This document shows positions 29,089 through 39,287 of a stretch of DNA of 64,000 nt, piece after piece. This DNA is from Prorocentrum cordatum. Taxonomy: Eukaryota; Sar; Dinophyceae; Prorocentrales; Prorocentraceae. The stretch is from the NCBI GenBank assembly GCA_963575745.1, contig CAUYUJ010019920.1, positions 18,025 to 82,024 of the forward strand, written 5' to 3'. A model generated the notes under the pieces. The model did not search any database. It had not been told where the DNA came from and saw only the letters and a list, made by a program, of their open reading frames with translations. The translations under genes were made by a program, and so were the position numbers. Within the stretch, counting starts at the first letter, position 1; every line of letters starts with the position of its first letter.

Positions 29089-30405
29089 GACAGCCTAGAG
29101 CCCGACTACTTGGAACTGTTAGAGCGAGAGGAGGAAGACGCAGCTGCCAGGTTCGAGGACTTCGTCGGCGTCGAGAAGAACACGGCCCCAGCGAAGAAGG
29201 CGGCTGCGAAGCCAAAGCCAGGGGCTTCAGCTGCGTCGGGCTCTGCCTCGGCAGCTGCGGCATCGGCCTCTACTCCGCGCGCCAGCCCGCAGGGCGAGGT
29301 CATGGGCAGTCAGCCGGAGAATCGGTCGCACTCGGCCGCAGTATGGCCGATCCCTGAAGGTTCCGACGGCTTCGCCAAGTGCGCGCTGCTGCAGAGTTCC
29401 ACCAAGCATGATAAGGACTTAAACGCCACTGAGGTCGAGCGTAGAAAGCGTTTCCACGCTCATTTCTCGGACTTGCTGAAAATGTTCCACGCCTTGATGC
29501 TTCGCGATATCGGCAAGGACCAGACCCTCAAATCCAGCTGCACGAAGTTGAAGCAAAGTTTAGACCAAGTGTCCAAGAAGGAGAATTGGATAACTCTCCC
29601 GGAGGCGGAGGCAGCGTGGTGCTTGATCAACGCGGTGGGATCAGTGAAAGAGTTCCGTAAGGAGTTGGAGGCCAAATCAGCCAACGCAGACAGTCTGTTT
29701 TCCAAACTGGCGCCTATGTGGGAGAGCTGCCATGCTTTCCACGAGCGCCGGGATGCCCTTCCTGGATACAACGATGGTTTTTCGTCATGGATGCCTTCGA
29801 CAGAGACGATGGCGTACTTCCCCATGCCTGATTGGATCTCAAAGTATCTCGGTATCCTCGCGACCCAATTCGCCATCTCAAGCAACGTCACCAAGTTGAT
29901 CAGCCTGCTGTTCCCAGGGAACAACCGCCCCCGCAATGAAACCCTTGGCACCGTTGCGGACATGGACGAGGTGGTCGCAACGATCAGTCGTTCTCGCAAA
30001 ACTGATTCGATGTCTTCTTCAGCCGAGCAGCAGAGATTGGTGATCATGACTATCGGGAGGCTTTCAAACGTTCGGGACTCCGACCCGGCCGCTGGCGACA
30101 TCAACACTTTGGGCGCGAGTTTCCAGGCCATGACTCGCAACTTGAGCAGCGCTGCCGTCGCCAACCGTTATTGCTTTGGGAATACCGACACTGCCGAGGG
30201 GATGGACGCCATGCTTGCCATTTTGTTCCCATGTCAGGTGGAGGCGGAGCGTTTGCAGAGCGCGGTCCTCCCGGTTGTCAACCTTGGCGTCTTCACCAAG
30301 GCGGTGACAAGTTTTCCCAGGGGCAAGTTCTTGATTGCCAAGGCCGTTGCGATTGCCGAGGCAGCGAAGGAGCAGACCCTGGGAAAAGAGGCGGGCGGCG
30401 AGAGG
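29089..30405 (+). CDS. Orphan gene B, central exon
   Basis: The frame is open from before 29032 (an ATG occurs at 29032), but coding character starts at DSLEPDYLELLEREEEDAAA (29089), just after a CCTCAG acceptor-like site. A Lys/Ala/Pro-rich linker is followed by a long helical region (RRKRFHAHFSDLLKMFHAL.., TLPEAEAAWCLINAVG..). No known domain is recognised. The exon ends in phase 0 at GGC GAG AGG (30405), followed by a GT donor. It is one of the cleanest coding segments of the window. Confidence 0.65.
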
Positions 30406-30500
30406 GTAACAATATATCGATCGGATGTCGTCGCGGCCCTCGCTTTTGAAGTCTGGGTCGCGGTGGCAACCAGTCGATATGTTGTAAGCTTGTCGCTCAG
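30406..30500 (+). other. Canonical 95-bp GT-AG intron of orphan gene B
   Basis: Donor GAGAGG|GTAACA at 30406, acceptor CGCTCAG|GCGG ending at 30500, phase 0 on both sides. Removing it joins ..GKEAGGER to AVSSLKSFFASSEGG. Without splicing, the first frame stops shortly after 30500 and the second has a stop at 30447-30449, so splicing explains both ends. Confidence 0.8.
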
Positions 30501-31811
30501 GCGGTGTCGTCATTGAAATCTTTCTTCGCGAGTTCGGAGGGTGGCGAGGCTGCCTCGGCTGGAAACTCTCTGCCGACCGCCATCGCCATCGCTGATTTGG
30601 GGGACAAGGGTTTCATCGAGTCATCGACCGGGGACTTCCTCGCGCAGATCCGCAAAGTGCAGGAGTGGCTGTTCAACTTGCCTGCCGATGAGACCGAGTG
30701 CCTGGAGAAGGGCAAGATGTGGTTGCAGCGCCAGGATGCGACTCTGCAGCCTTTCATCCAGGCTGTGTGCAAGGCAATGTCTGATTATATGGCATCGGGC
30801 GTTGCGGCTGAGCAGATCAATCAGCAGGAGTTCACCGCCGTCTTCGACTACATGCAGTCTTCGTTTGGGGCGCCCAGCGACGCTACATCAGCAACCCACA
30901 AGCTATTGCCCGCCCTCAAGGGGGCAGTCGCTTCAGCCCAGTTTGCTTACAGCTTGGTGGAGGGCGAGCTTGCCATGGAGGACAGTTCAACCTTCGCCGA
31001 GAATGTCAAGAAGTTGGGAGAAGCCTTCAAGAAAGACGCGGCCCATGACATCACCAAGTTCTTCCCGGAAGAGTTCTCGAACGGAGCCGTCGCGCGATGC
31101 AAGGATTCCGCGGCGAAGTTGGTCGAGGCCGTGCTTGACGATTGCGGCAAGATGAGAGCCTTTCAAGGCAGTGGTGGGTCAACCTTGCAGGTCATCGACT
31201 TCTCCGCCAAGGATTTCGAGGATGTGATTACGACGCTTTCACATATGATCGACCACGTCAAGGCTGTATCCATCCTCGTCGACGCGGCTCAGGCCCTGAG
31301 CACGCTGAACTCTCGCAAGGAGGCCATCGAGAAAGCTCACGAAGCCTTCCTTTTCAAAGCAGCCGACAAAATCATCAGCGACGCGATGGCCGAGGCCGAC
31401 AGGCTCATGGAGCCGATCGACCAGGCAGTGGCTCTTCCTGATTGGGCGGCTTTCTCAGAGAAGATGAGCGCGCGGTCCGCAGTGGATAACGCTGGCATCG
31501 TTTCCATGTACAACCACTTGCTGAAGCACATTAAGATGCCAGGGTCCAAGGCGATGCTCGAGGTGGCAGGGGTGAAGGTTGCGGCCGTGCTCGTTGCCAT
31601 CTGCGTGGTGAGCGCCCACGTCAACATGTCCGATGCCAAGATGTCCGCCGACGACTCGAACCCTTCAGCCGTCGTGGACGACTTCATTAAGAAAGTCAAG
31701 ATCAAGAAACTACCGTTGCACAGCCTCCCCAAGATAGTCAAGGACAGGTGCGTGGAGTTGAAGCCGTCGTCGGTGGAGCTGTTCCGCGCCCCGGAGGTCG
31801 ACGCCGCCTGA
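30501..31811 (+). CDS. Orphan gene B, last exon
   Basis: About 436 residues to the TGA at 31809-31811. Almost entirely helical in character (KVQEWLFNLPADETECLEKG.., KLGEAFKKDAAHDITKFFPE..). It has a hydrophobic stretch near the C-terminus (VKVAAVLVAICVVSAHV) that could be a buried helix or a membrane segment. Ends with KKLPLHSLPKIVKDRCVEL.. and a short acidic tail. No family recognised. Together with the preceding exon it gives about 875 residues of uninterrupted protein, which argues for an expressed gene. Confidence 0.7.
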   Translation, partial: AVSSLKSFFASSEGGEAASAGNSLPTAIAIADLGDKGFIESSTGDFLAQIRKVQEWLFNLPADETECLEKGKMWLQRQDATLQPFIQAVCKAMSDYMASGVAAEQINQQEFTAVFDYMQSSFGAPSDATSATHKLLPALKGAVASAQFAYSLVEGELAMEDSSTFAENVKKLGEAFKKDAAHDITKFFPEEFSNGAVARCKDSAAKLVEAVLDDCGKMRAFQGSGGSTLQVIDFSAKDFEDVITTLSHMIDHVKAVSILVDAAQALSTLNSRKEAIEKAHEAFLFKAADKIISDAMAEADRLMEPIDQAVALPDWAAFSEKMSARSAVDNAGIVSMYNHLLKHIKMPGSKAMLEVAGVKVAAVLVAICVVSAHVNMSDAKMSADDSNPSAVVDDFIKKVKIKKLPLHSLPKIVKDRCVELKPSSVELFRAPEVDAA

Positions 31812-32059
31812 GCGGGGTCTAGCATCCTGCCAGAGTCAGAGTTGCAGCTTAAGCTATGCTGCTAGCGCTTTTTGGCCACGTGGGGACCTGTGCAAGCACG
31901 GGTCAGAGTGGATCGATGCTGCTGCGCAGCTGAGTTCGGCACGATGCCCGCCCCCGAGGGCTTTGCGAAAAGGAGGTCGGCATCGCTCACGAGATGGCTC
32001 AAGGAGGGCCCATGGGGCTCGTGGGGCCCAGAGGGATGTCGATTAGATGAGGGGCCGAT
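31812..32059. other. Downstream of orphan gene B, nothing recognised
   Basis: Mixed sequence between the stop codon and the minisatellite. It may contain the 3' untranslated region; no polyadenylation signal could be identified with confidence. Confidence 0.35.
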
Positions 32060-32285
32060 GAGGTCTCCTAGGACTCATGAGGTTCACGGGGCTCATGAGG
32101 CTCTTAGGGCTCACAGGGTCACAGGGATCATAAAACTCATCGGAATCGGGGTCATAGGGCTCGTAGCTTTCGTAAGTGGTATCGTGCTCATAGGGCTCAT
32201 CGGGATCATGGGGCTCATAAGGCTCGTAGGGCTTACCAGGTTCACAAGGCTCAAGGCTCATGGCTCATGGGGCTCATAGGGCGTA
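32060..32285. repeat. GGGCTCATAGGGCTC-type minisatellite
   Basis: Degenerate 9-bp units (gggctcata, gggctcatg, aggctcata). The same motif forms the array in the probable intron at 18305-18545, so one minisatellite family occupies both places. Confidence 0.75.
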
Positions 32286-32324
32286 TGGGGCATGACTCCT
32301 GCTTGGCTTCGGTTGGCGGGTTAC

Positions 32325-32945
32325 GGCTGCGACAATCCCCTGCGGACCGAAATTGCTACAATCCCCTGCGGGCCAAAATTGTTACAATCCCCTGCGGGCC
32401 GAAATTGATACGATGGAATCCCGAGTGATGTTGTCTTGTTTTTTTCCCCTGGCCTCCTGGCGGCCGGGGGCCTCTTAGCATAGCGTGGTGTTGCATGGGC
32501 TGTAGCAGAAGATCAATTGGGATAGCAGATGTCGGCCATCGGATATGCTCCCCTGCGGATCAAAATTGCTACAATTCCCTGCGGGCCAAAATTGCTACAA
32601 TCCCCTGCGGACCGAAATTGCTACGATTGAGTCCCGGGCGATGTTAGGCTGCCTTTTTTTACCCTGGCCTCCTGGCGGCCGGGGGCCTCTTAGCAAGGCA
32701 TTGCATGGGCTACAGCAAAAGACCAATCCCGCTGAGTGGGATAGCAGATGTTTGCCATCGGATATGTTCCCCTGCGGATCAAATTTGCTACAATTCCTTG
32801 CGGGGCAAAATTGCTACAATCCCCTGCGGACCGAAATTGTTACGATGGAGTCCCGGGTGATGGTATGCTGCTTATCCCCCTGGCCTCCTGGCGGCGGGGG
32901 GCCTCCTAGCGTAGCATGGCACTGCATGGGCTGTAAAAATCCGCC
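32325..32945. repeat. Three ~220-bp tandem units of the CCCCTGCGG repeat family
   Basis: Each unit holds: 26-bp steps of acaatcccctgcggaccgaa..; a gag/atcccgrgygatg stretch; cctggcctcctggcggccgg; gcatgggctgtagca; and tgggatagcagatg..gccat. Unit junctions lie near 32403, 32623 and 32840. Truncated relatives are at 15.96-16.08 kb and 23.93-24.01 kb. The order and spacing are well kept, so the family is probably mobile or recently amplified. Confidence 0.8.
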
Positions 32946-33059
32946 GACCCCCTGGGTCATCGGCGTGTGAGATGCTTCCCCCTTCCCCAAACCCCTCCCC
33001 GGGGAACCCGGTCCGGTCGATTTGGAGGGGGGGGGGGGGGCGACTACGAGCGACTCACG

Positions 33060-33800
33060 ACGCTCTTCCGGGCCCAAAAAGGCCCAAATACGGGCCAAAC
33101 AGGCCCCAAGAGGCCTCCCAGACGGTCCAAGAGGCCCCCAGACGCCCCAAGAGACCGCCTAGACGCCCTAAGAAGCGCCCAAGAGGCCCCAAGAGGCTTC
33201 CAAGACGCCCCACGAGGGCTCCAAGACGCCCGAAGAGACCTCCAAGACGCCCCAAGAGACCTCCCAGAGGCCCCCGAGGAGCGCCCCAAGAGGCCAAAAT
33301 CGTTGATTTTCATTGGTTTTTTCTAATGTTTTCGTCATTTTCGCCTTTTCGGCCTTCCGACGCTCCAAGACAGCCCAAGAAGCTCCCAAGACTGCTCCAA
33401 GACGGCACGAGAGGCCTCCTCGACGCCCCCAAGACGGCCCAAGAGAGCCCCCAGACGGCCCAAGAGCCGCCCAAGGCGGCCCAAGAGAGCCCCCAGACGG
33501 CCCAAGAGCCGCCCAAGGCGGCCCAAGAACCTCCCGGAGACGGGCCCAAGAGGGGCTCCAGAGAGAGACCACGCACCGGAAAACCCAGCCTTACGTCCCA
33601 AGAGGCCCCCAGGAGGCCCGCTAAGGCCCCAAAGAGGCCCCAAGAACCCCCCAAGAGGCCCCCAAGACGTTCCAAGAGGCGCCCAAGAAGCCACAAAGAG
33701 GTCCCAAAACGGCCCCCAAGAACCTTCGAAACTGCTCCAAGAGGCCCGCAATAAGCCCCCCCGCAAGATCCCAACGGACATCCCTGAACACACCGGTTTT
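33060..33800. repeat. Dispersed CCCAAGAGGCCC-rich repeat, copy 2
   Basis: Same architecture as 4020-4640: GGCCC-rich blocks, a T-rich core at about 33300-33350, more blocks, a second core (ccacgcaccggaaaacccag at about 33570), then gatcccaacggacatccctg at about 33768 (compare aaatcccaccgaacatccaa at about 4603). Frames across it are Arg/Pro- or Gly/Leu-rich translated repeat. Confidence 0.7.
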
Positions 33801-33842
33801 TCGAGTCGCGCCCAGCCCCATAACCCGGAGCCCCATCTCAGT

Positions 33843-34030
33843 GTCCCCGTCCTCCTCCTCTTCCTCCTCCTCCTCCTCCTCCTCCTACACTTCCTCCTCG
33901 TTCCCCTCCTCCTCTTCCTGCCCCGCTTCAGCTCATCCTCACCGATGCTTCTCCCCCCCATTTTCCGCCTCACCCCCCATCCTCCTCTTCCCGTCCTCCC
34001 TTTCTGCCCAGTACGCGCAACCGATTGGGC
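33843..34030. repeat. TCC-rich pyrimidine tract
   Basis: A (TCC)n tract with gradually more mixed pyrimidine sequence, ending just past the stop of the minus-strand Cys-rich gene. No other feature seen. Confidence 0.7.
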
Positions 34031-34031
34031 A

Positions 34032-34622
34032 TCATTTGCACGTCTTGCACTTTAGGGTGCCCTTCTTTGCGTCGCGCGGGACATTGTGAGGGTCGGGGAA
34101 CGCCGACTTTGGTAGTCCTCTCTTGCACGCGCCGCTGCACTGATAAGCCTGGCAACTGCGCGCTGTGAACCCGAGTTCCTCGCAGCTTCTGCACACCAGT
34201 TTAGCTCCTTTCGCCGCTCGATGATGTTCCACTTGCTTCTGCTTCAAATGTTTCGTGTCCGAAAACGCGCCTTTGCACGCCGCGCACGTCAGCGGTTTCG
34301 CGTCCGCCTCTGCTTTCCGCTTGCGATTATCTGCGTCCGCCTTCTCGTTCCGCCCACCCTTCTCGTTGCGGGCGCACGCCCTGCAAAGCCTTTCCCCCGC
34401 ATCTTTCGAGTCGTACTGGTTCGCCGCCACTTCCGCCTCCGTCTTCAAGAAATTCTTGCACTTCGCGCACCGAATCTGGACTTTCTCCTGAATCTGAGAG
34501 GCCTCCGAACCACAACTCAGGCACGGTGGCGGGACGGGCCGACTACTGGGAGGAGGAGCAAAGACGACGACGATAGGAATGCGGGGGATAAAGTCGGGCC
34601 ATGACGCCCCCAAGACGTCCAA
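34032..34622 (-). CDS. Cysteine-rich protein with repeated CxxC units, Stc1-like
   Basis: About 196 residues, open upstream but without a good ATG in frame, so it probably starts as an internal exon. Convincing coding begins at PPPCLSCGSEASQ. There are at least six CxxC pairs in repeating modules: IRCAKCKNFL..RLCRACAR; LTCAACKGAFSDTKHLKQKQ..LVCRSCEELG; YQCSGACKRGLPKSAF..LKCKTCK. The last two resemble the Stc1/LIM-like zinc domain (CxxC..F..CxxC) known from a fission-yeast RNAi adaptor. Similar cysteine-rich modules seem common in dinoflagellate proteins. A Lys/Asp-rich linker separates modules. Role unknown; zinc binding is a fair inference. Confidence 0.6.
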   Translation of the reverse strand: MDVLGASWPDFIPRIPIVVVFAPPPSSRPVPPPCLSCGSEASQIQEKVQIRCAKCKNFLKTEAEVAANQYDSKDAGERLCRACARNEKGGRNEKADADNRKRKAEADAKPLTCAACKGAFSDTKHLKQKQVEHHRAAKGAKLVCRSCEELGFTARSCQAYQCSGACKRGLPKSAFPDPHNVPRDAKKGTLKCKTCK

Positions 34623-35934
34623 GATTGCCTACAAAAAAAAACAAGGGTTCGGCGGCGTGGCGTAAGCCTAAAGAATCAAGGCGAGATTTCACTCCACAGC
34701 GGAAGCGCGTGTCAGTGACTTGCGCGTCGCTGATGACAGAGTGAGGGCGGAGCGATCGGCAGGGAAGCCAACCATGCCACAAAAGCAGGGCCAGAGCGGC
34801 ACTGCATGCCGCCAGGGCGACCAAACCACGGCGGCAAGCCTCCGCGGCAGCTACATCAAACGGAAGATGGGCATGACATCCCCATCAATCAGAAGAGTCG
34901 GATCCCTTCCCCGAGCAGTCCACCGCCCCAGCCCCATCCGTTAGAGAAGCGGCAGCAGTGGCGGCGTCGCCCTGCCTCGGCACGGCAGGCACAGGCTCTA
35001 GGAATTCACCAGAAGTGGGGTGCTTCCCGCGCTCGGCATTCAACAGCTTCTAAACCTACGCCGCACGGTCTGCACGTGCCTTAGCAACACCTTTACATAA
35101 CTTCTTCAGGCCACGACAATGCCGCCCAGTGGGCAGTATCAGGAAACACGTACAAGACAGGCAAATAATGGTTCGGCCGTGCCGAGCTGGCCCGTGATTC
35201 AACTCACGAAAGACTTCAAGCCCATCTGTGCCCTGGCCATTGTCTCCCTATGGAGGCAGAGGAACGAGAGGACCCAGGTCCACAGGAGGAGCAGAGGGGG
35301 TCCCGAGGGCCCAGGAGCTCTTCGACCAGGGCAAGGGCAGCAGAGGCAGCTTGGGACGATTCGGACCTCGAACCAAGGTTCTCAGCAAAGAACAATTTTA
35401 CCAGTGGCTCTCTTTGGCGGTGCTCGCGACCACTTGTTCGCGCCCGCTGGCCAAACAAATGCCGCCAAACGAAGAAAGTCCAGGGACGGCTCGATAGGAA
35501 CCCCTGACCTTCCCGCTCCCCCTGTATCTTCATCGTCGCCCCCCCCCCCAGCCTTCTCCTGGTCCTACTGAGAGCCGCCTCGCTCAAAGATGACTGTCTC
35601 ATGCATCCAGTGCACGGCCGCCAGCGAAGCCTCGCAACCATCGCAAACAGAATCTGAACTTCCGCTTGCTAAAATCCGCCGACCCTGTCGGTGTGTGTGA
35701 GGGGCTTCTCCGTTCGACTCGTCGTCTCCGTCCTCTCCGTTCTCCCCCTCCCAGGGCTCTCCTCCTCAAGCGCGCTATCCAAAACGAAATTAAACGACGT
35801 CGTAGTGGAGTCGAAGGGAAGCCCCTTCCCTTTGATCCCCCGCAGGGGGGAAGGGAGGGGGAGGGGGGAGGGGGGGGGACCCGGGGCAGATACGACGCCC
35901 GCCGGGGCGCACTTTCCTCAAGCGGGCACGCACG
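34623..35934. other. Intergenic, no clear gene
   Basis: Several overlapping open frames (for example plus 35119-35571 and minus 35216-35641) but none has a recognisable domain. Codon structure does not favour one strand. A G-run-rich purine patch lies at 35845-35885. Confidence 0.4.
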
Positions 35935-37182
35935 GGATGCACTTCCTCCTCCTCCTGTCCTCCTCCTCCTCCTCCTCCGTCCTCCTCCTCCTCCTCCTCC
36001 GCCCCTCCTTCCTCCTCCTCCTGCTCCTCTCCTCATTTCCTCCTCCTCCTCTCCTCCTCCTCTTCTATTTTATTATTCCTTAATCATATTCTCCATCTTC
36101 TTCTTATTATTATTCTTATTAATTCTTCTTCTTCTTATTATATTCTTATTCTTTCTTACCTAAATTATTATTAATTAATTATTCTTAAATTCGTCTCATT
36201 CGCTTTCTTATTCTCATCTATTATGTGTTGGCAAATTAATTATTATAATTATGATTATTATTATTATCATCATCATTGTTATCCTTATTATTATTCTTAT
36301 TCGTCTTCATATTATTCGTATGTTTATTCTTATTCGTCTTCTTAGTCTTCTTAGTATTATTATTATTCTTATTAGTATTATTCTTATTCTTCTTCTTAGT
36401 ATTATTCTTATTATTCTTCTTCTTCATATTATTATTATTATTATTATTATTATTTTCCTTGTTAGTATTCTTCTTCTTCTTCTGCTTCTTCTTCTTCTGT
36501 TGCTTCTTCTTCTTCTTCCTCCTCCTCCTCCTCCTCCTCCTCTCCTTCATCCTCCTCCTCCTCCTCCTCCTCCTCCTCTTCCTCCTCGTCCTCCTCCTCT
36601 CCACTCATCCTCCTCCTCCTCCCCTCCCCTCCTCATCATATCATCTTCATCATCACCATCACCATCACCATCACCATCACCATCAATCTTCATCATCATC
36701 ATCATCGGGCAGTGCTTTTGACATCAATCTTCCATCATCCCGTCCTCCTCGCCCTACTCCCTCCTCTTCCTCCTCCTCCTCCACCTCCTCCTCCCTCCCC
36801 AGAGGCGTCCTGGGAGCGGGCCCCGAATCAAAATACCCCCCCCCCCCCCCTTTAGGGCGCATTTCCTCGAGCGGGCAAGCCCGAGACGAACTTTTTCCTC
36901 TTCCGGGAGCACGTCCCAAATCAGAATATCACACTCCCGGGGCGCACTTTCTTCGAGCGGTCACACAAAGGATGCACTTCCTCTTCCTCCTCCTCCTCCT
37001 CCTCCTCCACCTCCTCCTGCTCCTCCTCCTTCACGCCGCCTCCCCCATCCCAGCTCCTCCTCCTTCCCGCTCCACCTCCTCCTCCTCCATCCTCCTCCCC
37101 TCCTCTCCTCCTCTCCTCGTCCTCGTCCTCCTCCCCCTCCTCCCCTCCTCCTCCTCCTCCTCCTCCTCCTCCTCCTCCTCCA
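35935..37182. repeat. Low-complexity block: TCC, then TTA/TTC, then CATCAC, then TCC
   Basis: Pyrimidine TCC runs (35940-36070) give way to AT-rich TTA/ATT/TTC microsatellite (36070-36510), more TCC (36510-36640), (ATCACC)n/(CATCAT)n (36645-36710), then TCC with patches of ordinary sequence (36720-36980) and a final TCC run to 37182. The AT-rich part is the lowest-GC stretch of this half of the window. No gene. Confidence 0.85.
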
Positions 37183-37380
37183 TTAAGTGAGATACGCGTG
37201 CACTCAACGGAGAGGGGGGGGGAGGAGGAGAGGAAGGAGACAGGGACGAGGGGAGGAAATTTGACCCATGGCAGCGTGGCGACGCGCACCTCCGCCCGGG
37301 CGTGGACCCTGACGGCCCACGCCCGGCGCGTGCGCGTGGGCCCTGACGGCCCACGCGCTCGCGCTCTGGCACGCCTGCGG
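37183..37380. repeat. 198-bp direct duplication, copy 1
   Basis: Starts ttaagtgagatacgcgtgca and ends ggcacgcctgcgg. Copy 2 at 37530-37727 has the same length with only a few base changes. Inside, gtggaccctgacggcccacg and a similar phrase form a short internal tandem. Confidence 0.9.
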
Positions 37381-37529
37381 CTGCGCGGCCCAGGCGTCAG
37401 GGAGCAAAGCGGGGTGGGTGGGCACCCGCGCGTCGGCCTGAGCCGAACGTCACGGACCCAAAATGGCCACCTGAGCCCACACCCCCTCCCACTTAACCTG
37501 CAGTCTACAAACCTATCAGACTATACAAG

Positions 37530-37727
37530 TTAAGTGAGATACGCGTGCACTCAACGGAGAGGGGGGAGGAGGAGGAAAGGAAGGAGACAGGGACGAGAGG
37601 AGGATATTTGACTCACGGCAGCGTGGCGACGCGCACCTCCGCCCGGGCGTGGACCCTGACGGCCCGCGCCCGGCGCGTGCGCGTGGGCCCTGACGGCCCA
37701 CGCGCTCGCGCTCTGGCACGCCTGCGG
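37530..37727. repeat. 198-bp direct duplication, copy 2
   Basis: Partner of 37183-37380; the 149 bp between the copies is unrelated sequence. The spacing (347 bp) would fit a one-step tandem duplication of ~350 bp followed by divergence of one spacer, or the ends of a small inserted element. Confidence 0.9.
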
Positions 37728-38050
37728 CCGCACAGCCACGAGAAAGAAAGAGCGCAGCAGCGCGCGCGGGAACGCCCAGCCAGAGGCACGAGGGCGGAAC
37801 CGGAACCCGAGGCCCGGCGAGCCTCGCGCGCGCGGCCACTAGCCTGCACCCTTGAGGCCTTCCGCGCCCCGCGCGCCCAGAGCGCGGGCGCGGCGCGTGC
37901 GCGAAGCGCGCAAAGTAAAGAAAGAGAGAACGAAGCGGCGCGATGACGCGCCGGGCGCAGAGCGCAAGTGGGGCCCCGCCCGCGCGGGGCGCAGGAAGAA
38001 GGGGGCCGCGTGGCAACGCGACGTGCGTGCCACGCCCAATACTCAACCTC
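37728..38050. other. GC-rich intergenic sequence
   Basis: Very GC-rich (gcgcgcgc words) with open frames on every strand. Nothing recognisable apart from possible downstream sequence of the minus-strand gene ending at 38051. Confidence 0.35.
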
Positions 38051-38975
38051 TCACTCACGGGCCTGGCACCGCGTGGCGGTCCGCCACACAGCGGTCCGCT
38101 GCCTGCCGCCCGCAGCCGCGGCACCGCGGGCGCTGGCCTGTGGGGTGGGTGCCACGCCTAAATGGCTGGCGTGTCCCCCTGGCGGCCACGGCCCTCGTCG
38201 CCGCTGCGGTTCCCGTCGCGACCGCTGCGGCTGCGGGGGCTGCCTCCATCGCCGCCCCTCTCGCGGCGGCCTGCGCTGCCCGAGGCGCGGCTGCCCGCAC
38301 CGCCCCTGGCGCGCTCGCTCGGGGCGCGGCTGCCCTGGTCGCCCTTGGGGTAGCCGCCCTTGCCTCCCTTGTTGCCCTTGCCGCGGCCCTTGGCGCCCTT
38401 GGCAGTCGTGCCGGCGTGCTTGCCCTTGCACTCGGCGCCCTTGCCGCTCTTGTCGCCCGAGCCCTTGCCGCGCCAGGCTGGGCCCCCCCCCGCCGGCGGC
38501 GGCCTCGGCTGCGGCAGCCGCAGCGCGCCTCCTCTTCTTCTCCTGCTCGTACCAGCCGCCTCGGGGAGCACGAAGCTGCCCGGCGTGCTTCCCGGTCTTG
38601 CGCCGCGTGCGGCCGGGGGGGGTATCGCCGCGGTGCGCCCACGCTGGGCCCCTCGCCAGGCTCACGCTGGGCGACCTCTCGCGCTTGGGCCAGCTGAGGT
38701 CGCCCGGCGGGCGGCCCCCCTCGGCACCCGCGCTCGCCGCCCCCGCGCTGGGGAGCCCCCCGCGGCCGGAGCTGGGGCCCGGCGCCTCCCGCTCGGCGTG
38801 GTCGCTCTGCCGGGCCTTCTCCACCAGCGTCTTGGGCTTGCCGTGGCCGACGCGGCAGGCCTCGCAGTAGCTCGCGTCGCACCCCTCGCAGTGCCACCGC
38901 AGGGCTCCGCTGTTAGCTCCGCCCGCGGGGCGCAGCTCGCAAGGCCGGACCATCCCCGCCCGACGCCCGGGTCGA
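38051..38975 (-). CDS. Zinc-finger, Arg/Gln/Gly-rich C-terminal coding segment
   Basis: On the minus strand, just after the T-tract, the frame reads RPCELRPAGGANSGALRW, then HCEGCDASYCEACRVGHGK (about 38900). This is a B-box/ZZ-like C-x2-C..C-x2-C..H cluster. Asp/Pro-rich and basic sequence follows, with a long Arg/Gln/Gly tail to the stop at 38051. It may be the C-terminal half of the protein encoded at 39288-40061, separated from it by a ~300-bp homopolymer-like tract and now in a different frame. Function unknown; nucleic-acid binding is likely from composition. Confidence 0.45.
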
Positions 38976-39134
38976 AGATAAATAAAAATTAAAAAATAAT
39001 AAAAAAAGAAAAAAAAAAACGAAAATTTTATAAAAAAAAAACAAAAATCATAAAAAAAGAAATAATAAAAAAAAAAAAAAATAAAAAAAAACAAAAAAAA
39101 AGAAAATAAAAAAATAAAAAAAAAAAAAATAAAA

Positions 39135-39183
<49 letters not shown>

Positions 39184-39282
39184 AAAAAAAAAAAAAAGGA
39201 AAAAAAAAAAAAAAAAAAATAAAAAATAAGGAAAAAAAAAGAAAAAATAAAATAAAAAAAAAAAGAAAAAAAAAAATAAGCT
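38975..39282. repeat. ~300-bp A-rich tract
   Basis: Plus strand is almost pure A with scattered T and G (aaaataaaaaa, aaaagaaaaa), abruptly bordered by GC-rich coding-like sequence on both sides. It could be a poly(A) relic of an inserted plus-strand retrocopy or an expanded A-tract. I see no clear target-site duplication. Confidence 0.85.
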
Positions 39283-39287
39283 CTCCA

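Noticed and set aside
36236-36721. Ile/Asn/Lys-rich proteins
   Set aside because: They translate TTA/ATT microsatellite.
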